From the NCBI RefSeq assembly GCF_900312745.1, contig NZ_OMPD01000014.1, positions 2,480,001 through 2,544,000 of the forward strand: a stretch of DNA of 64,000 bases, in the 5' to 3' direction. Source of the DNA: Aquimarina sp. AU58. GTDB lineage: Bacteria > Bacteroidota > Bacteroidia > Flavobacteriales > Flavobacteriaceae. Each line of letters begins with the position of its first letter. Position 1 is the first letter of the stretch. A program made the position numbers and the translations under genes. Positions 11,601-19,060 of this stretch are shown here, piece after piece. A model generated the notes under the pieces. The model had not been told where the DNA came from and did not search any database. It saw only the letters and a list, made by a program, of their open reading frames with translations.

Positions 11601-12199
11601 TTAAGATTCCTATTAGATTGGCAAAATATCTTAAGATAATGCTGGTATCAAAAGACCGATTTGTTTATAGTGATATAAAAGGGTTAGATGGATTTCAGAA
11701 GGCTATACAAAACAAAAAAACTCGGGTGATTCCTTTATTGAAAAACTTAGAACAGGTTCACACTATTTTTGATAAATCTCAATTTAAGGGAGTTGATATT
11801 ACATTTACATTCATCAGGAAAGGTAGTAACAAATATTATGTTAGTGTTTATGATCAGGCGGGACAGATTTGTTATGTAGACAATGGGAGATTTCTAGAAA
11901 AAAGAATAATAGAAGGAGGAACGATAGTAAAACAAACAGAAGACGGGGGTAACATTTTGCGAAAAGAAAATACAATAGGTTTTAATAGTGGAGTTACTGA
12001 AACAGAATTTATAAAACAGTTGGAGAATTATGAAGTATATAAAATATATAGTGAGTTACCAACAGATGAAATGAAGGAAAATTTTAAAAAAGGATGGATA
12101 CGCTACAAACTTTATGAAGTCCCAAAAGAAGGTAAGAATATAAGAATACTACATTCTTTTATAGACTTTATAAAAAAAGGAGGAGAAGTTTGTGATTAG
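8639..12199 (+). CDS. Giant exported multimodular protein with ParB-like domain (1186 aa)
   Basis: A signal peptide (residues 1-25, ending IASATS) is followed by a short N-terminal module shared with the two downstream giants and ending AGGWDAWK (about 8990). The segment 8970-10140 repeats, module for module, 5785-6990 of the preceding gene. A shortened version recurs at its own C-terminus (about 11385-12010, again with DDISLDFL, EKIKL, GQICY). In the middle (about 10675-10950) is a ParB/sulfiredoxin-like unit: helical WQRLNRFP lead-in, beta strand VRVIKF, then DDESHHIFHVL and a following IIPVAIHDF strand. The GGWDxW boundary motif occurs three times (about 8990, 10430, 11390). No catalytic motif is intact enough to assign an activity. 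The gap to the next gene is 87 bp, consistent with an operon. Confidence 0.8.
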   Translation: MTKHNIKHIFLGLFVFFTICIASATSYTRVDYLENDCGLKRLSELLESDNTNKKFKDFIDASSENIKVFKTAHRIDMAGDDAFVTNIENLKLIKANIGDDTIDEFVLELKNAGGWDAWKATFNGDSIDDISLDFLIGIKNWEDKDTKGFTEALSDLDLAKLLADADDDAEKIKLALSWKMLSNHPNHITADHIALITRAKTKFENGGINLEETLKEIFLRPNKLHVQDFFSSLKNADKIFGSIDIASYSYKGIVFRIHDGKNDIVCEFSKKGESLSRKKQLLNGDDVIGVYENYSIVQTGKELGFREQSWIDFITGIEKAPDWNTTYEKDLYSFLEENKRVRKVFNKALENNANDTNDVLKIWLMLKPYRKIITSEGNFNTMMNTKNRFVYDGIKGLDGYKHAFKNIKISRDLLVELKRANTFFDLTKLKGVDITFSFTKIEGTYHTNVLYKHGQICYSKKGKFYDKITLEDGEVVLGTKNDKILKKGDRIGFEKGDYDWAEFENTLENWTRKEKNNFLTDLEASEKLKEWFFTRDIDNLQRYEIAKFWRILKNAKVDPAIRKGESEAYTLLETYQKNNPKILPNDIAKSIKKDGWDVWVKTQLKNKLNKFIGEIAGWGTPLELFFKDFISKNQHIETLLLELNPPEQKKIAYAWQRLNRFPGLCQKEGLLKSYVLLKRKGKYMKGVHPIEVTQLVRAYNPRELTNTNRLQKMDEIKKAAISNGYDLSKPVRVIKFEDKLLVKDDESHHIFHVLTTEFKQRIIPVAIHDFNTSSKEDVKTILISKLTGNYTGEFTGVSAVNFLEYDKIKDEAIAYMDAYFPNWKTHTYIDELLPLVGDNEKYKLELTIDLKVDKVFAEVLKKDQGLIEQWIIFKKLNVVHAIRRGKNGELKFLKDYMQKLPEKTSEQIYKEIKKDGGWGAWKSIVTGNSTDDISLDFLEDIKKWRDIDIIELKKTLRNPDLVKLFTGANDAEKIKLVRLWKMLKENKVKIPIRLAKYLKIMLVSKDRFVYSDIKGLDGFQKAIQNKKTRVIPLLKNLEQVHTIFDKSQFKGVDITFTFIRKGSNKYYVSVYDQAGQICYVDNGRFLEKRIIEGGTIVKQTEDGGNILRKENTIGFNSGVTETEFIKQLENYEVYKIYSELPTDEMKENFKKGWIRYKLYEVPKEGKNIRILHSFIDFIKKGGEVCD

Positions 12200-12286
12200 A
12201 GGTCATGTGAGAACCGGTATAACAGGTACCCATATTTTTTTCATAGAAAATTAAGATAAAATAATAAGAATAGTGATATATAAAAA

Positions 12287-15200
12287 ATGAGTAAAATCAT
12301 AAAGAACATTTTTACAAGGTTACTTTTTACAGTATTGAGGCGTCAAAACAATACCCGATGCTGGTCTAATGATTTAGTGGCTAAATTAAAAAGAGAAGCC
12401 GAACCAGAAAGTCGCCTCTATTCTTTTCAGACCTACATAAAAAACAGAACAAATGGTTGGAATGCCTATAAAATAAGATGGGAAACCACTCCTGCTAATA
12501 GACGAAACGATGATAAGGTGCTTATGGATATTAATGAACTCAACTTTATTGATGATTATGCTAACATATATAGCAGTAAAACCTCAAATCAGATTATAAG
12601 AGAGATTGTCGATATAGGAGGATATGATGTATGGAAAAAACAATTTAAAGATAATGAAGGTACAGGACCTTTAGAAGAATCAAAATCGAAGGATGGAATG
12701 CAGAACAAAAAAAGAGAGGTAAAGGTTTTTTCGATCAAAAAGATAAAATATATAGTAACATGTATCATTTTTATAACAACTGTTTATACAAGTACCGCTC
12801 AGTGCTGGATTGAAGATCTATTTGCTAAATTAAAGACAGAAACAGCCTCGGGAAAACCCTTGGATCGTTTTCAGGACTATATGATTGCCGAAGAAACGAG
12901 TTGGGTTGCCTATCAAGTTCGATTTGAATCTACTCCTGTAGAAAATCATACCAATACACTGCTTCTGGATGTTGACGAATTACAATTTATAGAAAAATAT
13001 GTAGATACGTACCCCAAAAAACCAGATGAAATTATTGCAGAAATCAAAGAAGCTGGAGGGTATGATGCATGGAAAAAAAATCTAACAGCAGTAGCAGATG
13101 ACGATTATAAGAATATCCTAAAATTAGGAAAAAATAATACCCCTATTATTATTGATGATTCTGCAAAAAATATAATTACATTTTCAATAGATTTTGAAAA
13201 TGAGATTCATGAAATAGCCAGTTTCGAACTAAGAAATGGAAGACTTATTCAATTCGTAAATATTGAAGATAAATTTAAATTAAAAAATCAAGGAATTGGT
13301 AAAGGGATGTTTCACTATGCTTTTGACAGGCTGGGAGGAACCAATACGATTGATCGAATCCCTGATAAGTTTATTAATCGCAAACTTTCTGACAATTTTG
13401 ATCATTTTCAAGAGGGCTTGTCAGATAATTTAACACCAGAACAAGCAGCACTGGCAACCTATACAGGTAAATGGGTAAAAGATAAATACCCATTTGTGAA
13501 AATAGATCCTAGTATTGTTGATAAAATCAAGAATTCTTCATCTACCGATTTAATTGTTGTTAAACCAGAATTTGTGAAAACTGCTGTAGAATCAGTAAGA
13601 CCAGAATATCTGGAATCATTAAGGGAAGATATAGAAAAGTTTCCTGGTTATTTTGTTGATAACGAAGTGCTTGAAGGGTGGAAGGTGTTGCATGATTTAA
13701 AAATCGAATGTACCAAAGACAATCTGGATTTTCTACAAAATTATAGCGAACAAAATCCCGATAAAAAATGGAATTGGATTTCAAATGATATTTATCAAAA
13801 AGGTAGTTGGGAGACATGGGTAGCCTCATTAGAAAGTAATTCTACTACAGGATCTTTGTGGAAGGTTTCTAAACTAAAATCAGGAGAGAAGTCATATAAA
13901 GATGTAAAACTCCTTGATAGAATTGGACATGGAGAACATAAAGAAGTATTTCCGATTCTAGGAGAAGAGGATAAGGTTATTGTGATTCTCAAAAAAGGAA
14001 CGTCTATTGCTATTTTAAATAAAGAAATAGAAGCACTAAAAATATTATCAGAGAAAGGATATCCCACAGTAGAAATCTTACAAAAAACAATACATAATAG
14101 TCAGCCTGCTATAGTGATGAAACGTTATGAGGAGTCTAGCGATCATGTTCTTAAATTAAATGAATCTAATGCGCTTAATGCTAGTAGTATAGAGGAGTTA
14201 CAAACAATTCGAGAAAAAATAGATGAAAAAGAATTTGTAATTACAGATTTACAATTTTTAATAGCCAAAAATGGAACAGTTGTTATCGCAGATCCGATCC
14301 TATTTTTTAATGTTTCTTCTCCAGAGTTTATAGAAGTAAATATGGCGAACAATTATAATGTTATTGATGAGTTAATAGATATTGCCAGAAAGAATATGGG
14401 TATAGAATTGGAAAACCCTGTTTGGAAGTTTACAAAAGATATTGAGGGTTGGACTAAAGAAGTAAATGATAAATTCGTGAATTTTGTGGATAAGAACCCT
14501 GATATAGGAGATTTATTTAGAACAGCGGATAATGATTTAGAGCGAAAAAAACTGGCTCAATCGTGGTTAATGTTAAAAGATCATCCAGAATTCTGCAAGG
14601 ATAGTAAAATCTTAGATGCCCATAGTAAGATTACCCGAATAGGAAAATATAGTGATGACGTACAACCAATGCGTATTGATGACATATCTACTCAGGGGTT
14701 TCTAGATAATCCTAATAAAATTAAAAAACAGCAGGATTTTATAAAGTTGTTTGGTTTTAATATAGGAGAACCGATTTATGTGATCGAAGGGATAAATGAC
14801 CATTTACAGGTTGCCAGTGAGCGTAGCTATTATAGGTTAATGGCTATGCTAGAACTTAAGCAACCTATAGTAGCAGTAGTGAAAAAAAACTTTTTAAACG
14901 AAACTCAAAAAACAGCATTGCAATCAGATATTAGTGTGTATGCAAAATTAGGCGAGGAAATAAAAAGAGAATATAATCTTATGAAACCCTGGAGAGTGGC
15001 TTATGATGCTGGTTTGTCTCAGGAGATAAGATTAAACAAAAAGGGAGAATTAGAAATGATTCATATCTATATAAAAGAAAATTTATCAATTGATCTTTTA
15101 GAAATCTCCAAAAGTATTGAAGAAAAAGGATGGAAAAAATGGCTTACTGATTCGGCAGGATTTACACTCAAAAAATTTGGAAAAGAAAATACTGAAGTAT

Positions 15201-15637
15201 ATAGATCTTTAGATGGCGATATATTATTTTATTATGTAGATGGTGATTTTTCTGCTTCAGTTACAACTACATTTTCAGTTGATGAGGGGGCATTTAGTGG
15301 CAATATATTTGTTCCTGAATACTTAAGAGGTAAAGGAATAGGTTATGGAATTTTTACAGATGCTTTTAATGAGTTTAAAAAAAGTACTGATATCAATATA
15401 ATAGAAGCTAATTGGAAAATAGAGGATAAAGATATGATACGAGAAGATAATTTTCATCTATTTAAAAAAAACCTGAAAAATAAGAAAATGACTCCAAATG
15501 ATGCAGCCAATGCTACTCATACAGGTAGGTGGGCGGATGCACTGGGGTTTGAAGCAAAAGTAAATCCAAAAGAAGCACAAGAAGTAAAAGGTGGAATAAG
15601 GAAGCATATTATTGTAGAGTTTGTGAAGAAAAAATAG
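12287..15637 (+). CDS. Giant multimodular protein with internal signal peptide, kinase-like, ParB-like and two GNAT-like domains (1116 aa)
   Basis: Residues 1-137 are one copy of the family's N-terminal module (RCWSNDL...GGYDVWKK). A second start (Met138, 12698) then opens a clear internal signal peptide (KKIKYIVTCIIFITTVYTSTAQ region) and a second copy of the same module (QCWIEDL...GGYDAWKK). Domains follow in order: GNAT-like with NQGIGKGMFHYAF and TPEQAALATYTGKW (about 13120-13560); kinase-like fold (about 13850-14400: GHGEHKEVF loop at 547-555, LKK near 568-570, DLQFLI at D654, ADP at D669); ParB/Srx-like with ASERSYYRLMAM (about 14615-14890); and a C-terminal GNAT-like module with YLRGKGIGYGIF. 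The functional start may be 12698, leaving 12287-12697 as a fused or relic gene. Catalytic activity is unproven: the usual Asn after the kinase catalytic Asp is replaced. Confidence 0.8.
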   Translation: MSKIIKNIFTRLLFTVLRRQNNTRCWSNDLVAKLKREAEPESRLYSFQTYIKNRTNGWNAYKIRWETTPANRRNDDKVLMDINELNFIDDYANIYSSKTSNQIIREIVDIGGYDVWKKQFKDNEGTGPLEESKSKDGMQNKKREVKVFSIKKIKYIVTCIIFITTVYTSTAQCWIEDLFAKLKTETASGKPLDRFQDYMIAEETSWVAYQVRFESTPVENHTNTLLLDVDELQFIEKYVDTYPKKPDEIIAEIKEAGGYDAWKKNLTAVADDDYKNILKLGKNNTPIIIDDSAKNIITFSIDFENEIHEIASFELRNGRLIQFVNIEDKFKLKNQGIGKGMFHYAFDRLGGTNTIDRIPDKFINRKLSDNFDHFQEGLSDNLTPEQAALATYTGKWVKDKYPFVKIDPSIVDKIKNSSSTDLIVVKPEFVKTAVESVRPEYLESLREDIEKFPGYFVDNEVLEGWKVLHDLKIECTKDNLDFLQNYSEQNPDKKWNWISNDIYQKGSWETWVASLESNSTTGSLWKVSKLKSGEKSYKDVKLLDRIGHGEHKEVFPILGEEDKVIVILKKGTSIAILNKEIEALKILSEKGYPTVEILQKTIHNSQPAIVMKRYEESSDHVLKLNESNALNASSIEELQTIREKIDEKEFVITDLQFLIAKNGTVVIADPILFFNVSSPEFIEVNMANNYNVIDELIDIARKNMGIELENPVWKFTKDIEGWTKEVNDKFVNFVDKNPDIGDLFRTADNDLERKKLAQSWLMLKDHPEFCKDSKILDAHSKITRIGKYSDDVQPMRIDDISTQGFLDNPNKIKKQQDFIKLFGFNIGEPIYVIEGINDHLQVASERSYYRLMAMLELKQPIVAVVKKNFLNETQKTALQSDISVYAKLGEEIKREYNLMKPWRVAYDAGLSQEIRLNKKGELEMIHIYIKENLSIDLLEISKSIEEKGWKKWLTDSAGFTLKKFGKENTEVYRSLDGDILFYYVDGDFSASVTTTFSVDEGAFSGNIFVPEYLRGKGIGYGIFTDAFNEFKKSTDINIIEANWKIEDKDMIREDNFHLFKKNLKNKKMTPNDAANATHTGRWADALGFEAKVNPKEAQEVKGGIRKHIIVEFVKKK

Positions 15638-15667
15638 GATGTGTTAAGGATTTATTTGACTTATAAA

Positions 15668-18600
15668 ATGAAAAAAAAGGTTAACCTCATAATAAAAGGA
15701 ATACTCATACTCCTATCAATGCATTGTAGTTGGGGTAATATCAACAGTAATTCTGATTGCTGGTTTACAGATTTAAATACTAAGCTAGAGAATGAAGATA
15801 TTAGTAGTGAGTTTAAAAGTTTTATAATTGAAGAAAAATATAGCTTTAATCTATATGCCATTTTATATTATGCACTTCGGGTAGAAGAACGTACAGATAA
15901 CATCCTTACCAATATTGATAATTTAAAAATTATTCAAAAACATATAAAACATTATCCTAATAAAAATTCTAAGAATATTGTTAAGGAAATCAAAGGTGAA
16001 GAAGGAGGATGGAAAAAATGGAAAAAAGTAAATTTTGAGGATGAATTGTATGGCGATTGGGATGAGATATTGATAAAAGAATTTAAAGATGAAATTAATC
16101 ATAATAAAAAACTAAAAGATCTCTTTGATGCTGCAGGTCGGGATAAGCGTGTGAAATTAGCATATGCATGGAAACTACTGTATGATTTTCCAGAGTTAAG
16201 GTTGAGATCAGATGTTCTTGAATCTCATATAAAAGTAAAAAGAGTCTGGGGGCCATATAAAGATGTAGGGAAAGAACCTATCTTATTGTCCAGCCTTACA
16301 CCAGCATACAAGGTTCCTATAAAGGGAGGAAAAGATAATATTGAAGAACTCAAAAACATCTTTTTAAAAGATGGATACGATTTATCAGAAGGTACTATAA
16401 ATGTTATTGAATTACCAGATAAAACTTTATTAGTGATTAGTGGTCATGATCATTTAATGGCTCTAGAACAACTGGGGCAATTAGTAATTCCTATTGAAAA
16501 AGTACATTTTAATAAGGTCGATAAATCTTTATATAATCAAATATACTTTTTTCTAGAAGTTTCCAAAAAAATGGGGATTTACACAGGCAATTTTGAGGTT
16601 AAAATATCACCATTTGATATCCATAAAATGAATGATAAAATTATTGAGTTTATAACAGAAAAATTTGATAATAGTACTATTGGCCCTTTACAGAAGGTAG
16701 CTAACATTATTAGAGAAGAATATATGGAAGCTTTTAAGATAGACTTTTTGAGAGAAAATGAATTTGCCGAAATTATTCTTGAAAATTATAGTTTGGCTTT
16801 ATCCTGGAAAATTACTGAAATAGCGGGAATTGATAAAGCAATAGGTCTTGATAAAAAAACGTTGGTTTTTATCGATGAATTCATGAAAAAAAATTCAGGA
16901 ATAACTATAACTCCTGAAGACATTGCAGAACAAATAAAAATTGCAGGTGGATTTGATCAATGGAAAAAACAACAAACTAGAATAAAAATAATTAATGGAA
17001 AAGAATATATAGTAGAAGAACATGGAAGTAGGAATTCATTAATTTACAAACGGATTTTATCTGGGAATACCTATAAAAAAAGTATTTCATACGCTGTTAT
17101 GAATACACAAGGATCACCTGATACTCCTTTTATGGTATGTTATCTTGAAGAGAATACCATGATTACAGATTTTAAAAATATATCTGCAAACCTGCGTAAA
17201 CATAAAGTAGACCAAAGTGTTTTTGAAGAAGCCTATAAAGAGTTACGTAATGAAGGGGTTATAGAGAAAATACAGTTTTTATGGTCTAAAAAAACAGATC
17301 CGGATTACGATCTGTTTAAACAGGCATTGGGCCAACAGTCCACTTTACACGAAGCACTACAAAAAACTAATACCGGAAAATGGGACCCCATTCGAGAATT
17401 CCCTTTGGTGCTGCTAAAAAAAATAGACGAAGAAACAATAGTACTTTCTTTTCAAAAACAAGTGTTCAAAGAGGGTTTTTATAATGAGATGTTATACAGG
17501 AAACATCATCGAATTTTATTGAATGATGATCTAAACAAAAGCAGTACACTTCGTAGTTATATAGAGGAAGACCCTAGACTTGTATACATCTGGAAAATAA
17601 TAGCAGATCTTAAAGAGCAAAGTATTAATGCCCGACAAGGAGAAAATAACTCTCTGATAGATGTACAACAATATTATTTAGAAAGCGGTAAAAGTACGAG
17701 TGAAATTACCAAAGAAATAGATAAAGCGGGTGGATGGGATAAATTTAGAAAAAGACTAAAAGAACAACTTGAGGAATCAGATGGAGGTATTATAAATGTA
17801 AATGGTAAGGTTTATATCCGTAAAATCATTAATGGAAAAAAAGTGGACATACTAGATCAAAATAATGATATACGATTTCTTAGTTATTATCTAGATCAAA
17901 ACTATGAATCGTCATATGCTACTTTCTATAATCAAGAAGGCAATTTTGAATTTGACATATCAAGGATGAAAGGTAACGATCTTGATTTTTCAATTTTTAA
18001 AGATGGGTTAGCTAGATTAAATAAAACCGAAGAGGTTACTAACATTATATCGACGTTGCATAAAAATTATACGCCCAGTACTATAGAAAACACAAATGAA
18101 TTTATAAAACGCCTAAAAAAGCATAATGAATCTGCAAAAGAAGCTGCTTTTTCTTTGATAATAGGACAGTGGGCAAAAAAACTAGGATATACAGATGTCG
18201 AGATTAATCAAAAACATCTTGAGAATTTTTTAAAAGGAGGTGTAGACCTAAAACTTACTTTGAAATTCACAAAAAATAAACAAGGAAATGATGTGTTAAA
18301 ACAAACCGTAATGGATAGGTTAGAAAACTTTCGTCGTGAGAGTAAAGAATCCATATCAGAGAACAAAATCTGTATCAATCTGGCAGAACAAATAGCCGAA
18401 GAGAACAATACGGAAAAACTGGCAAGAATATTTGGATCAGACAAAACTATAGAAGGTAAGGAAATGTGGTTTTCGGGAAAAAAGTATATAACCAAATATT
18501 CAAACACTCTGGTAGAATCTGATTTTAATCACCTTAATTTAAAGTTATTGGATAAGAAAGCCCGAAAACCCTATGAAATACATGTAAAAGACGGAGAATT

Positions 18601-18919
18601 GTATAATCAAGAAATAGGAAGGTTGTCTAGTTATACAGAATCGTATAGTGCACCTCTCATTTTTGTAATGGATGCAAATGGTAAAATTTATGCAGGAAAA
18701 TATGAAAAGGGTATTTTACATCAGTCTAGTTTTTTACATAGTAAAGATGTGGTAACTGCAGGACAATTTGAGTATGATAATATAGGGGGGATGTTAATCA
18801 TAAATGTAAAAGGAAAGCATTATGATTGTAGTATAGATTCTTTAAAAGATTTGGTAGAAGAAATTACTTTAAGAGGAGTTGATATATCTAAAATAGTAAT
18901 AATGAATCCTAGACAATAA
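15668..18919 (+). CDS. Giant exported multimodular protein with ParB-like and HxSSF/GHY modules (1083 aa)
   Basis: I chose ATG 15668 over the upstream GTG at 15641 because it puts a basic n-region (KKK) directly before the hydrophobic signal ending MHCSWG. The N-terminal module (DCWFTDL...EGGWKKWKK) matches the upstream giants. A ParB/Srx-like unit (about 16230-16510) has the most conserved version of the motif, SGHDHLMALEQLGQ then VIPIEKV. Two degenerate GNAT-like/TGKW modules follow (about 16985-17450 and 17780-18270), each introduced by GGFDQWKK or GGWDKFRK. The C-terminal about 150 residues hold a different module with IFVMDANGKIYAG, HQSSF, TAGQF and GKHYD. I recall a similar HxSSF...GHY module in other bacterial effector-like proteins but cannot name it. 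The next gene begins 141 bp downstream. Confidence 0.8.
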   Translation: MKKKVNLIIKGILILLSMHCSWGNINSNSDCWFTDLNTKLENEDISSEFKSFIIEEKYSFNLYAILYYALRVEERTDNILTNIDNLKIIQKHIKHYPNKNSKNIVKEIKGEEGGWKKWKKVNFEDELYGDWDEILIKEFKDEINHNKKLKDLFDAAGRDKRVKLAYAWKLLYDFPELRLRSDVLESHIKVKRVWGPYKDVGKEPILLSSLTPAYKVPIKGGKDNIEELKNIFLKDGYDLSEGTINVIELPDKTLLVISGHDHLMALEQLGQLVIPIEKVHFNKVDKSLYNQIYFFLEVSKKMGIYTGNFEVKISPFDIHKMNDKIIEFITEKFDNSTIGPLQKVANIIREEYMEAFKIDFLRENEFAEIILENYSLALSWKITEIAGIDKAIGLDKKTLVFIDEFMKKNSGITITPEDIAEQIKIAGGFDQWKKQQTRIKIINGKEYIVEEHGSRNSLIYKRILSGNTYKKSISYAVMNTQGSPDTPFMVCYLEENTMITDFKNISANLRKHKVDQSVFEEAYKELRNEGVIEKIQFLWSKKTDPDYDLFKQALGQQSTLHEALQKTNTGKWDPIREFPLVLLKKIDEETIVLSFQKQVFKEGFYNEMLYRKHHRILLNDDLNKSSTLRSYIEEDPRLVYIWKIIADLKEQSINARQGENNSLIDVQQYYLESGKSTSEITKEIDKAGGWDKFRKRLKEQLEESDGGIINVNGKVYIRKIINGKKVDILDQNNDIRFLSYYLDQNYESSYATFYNQEGNFEFDISRMKGNDLDFSIFKDGLARLNKTEEVTNIISTLHKNYTPSTIENTNEFIKRLKKHNESAKEAAFSLIIGQWAKKLGYTDVEINQKHLENFLKGGVDLKLTLKFTKNKQGNDVLKQTVMDRLENFRRESKESISENKICINLAEQIAEENNTEKLARIFGSDKTIEGKEMWFSGKKYITKYSNTLVESDFNHLNLKLLDKKARKPYEIHVKDGELYNQEIGRLSSYTESYSAPLIFVMDANGKIYAGKYEKGILHQSSFLHSKDVVTAGQFEYDNIGGMLIINVKGKHYDCSIDSLKDLVEEITLRGVDISKIVIMNPRQ

Positions 18920-19060
18920 TCGGGTGTCGAGTATAGCAAGGTACGATTTAGTTGCGATTCTGAAACCAAGGAGAAAAAAGAACATTGTGTATACTGGGAT
19001 GACAAAAAACAATGAATAAGGAATATAGTACTTAACACAAAAGAATAGTGATAAAGCTCA

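Noticed and set aside
2049-18919. Rhs/YD-repeat toxins or T6SS effectors
   Set aside because: No YD repeats, no RHS core, no PAAR or VgrG; the proteins carry Sec signals instead.
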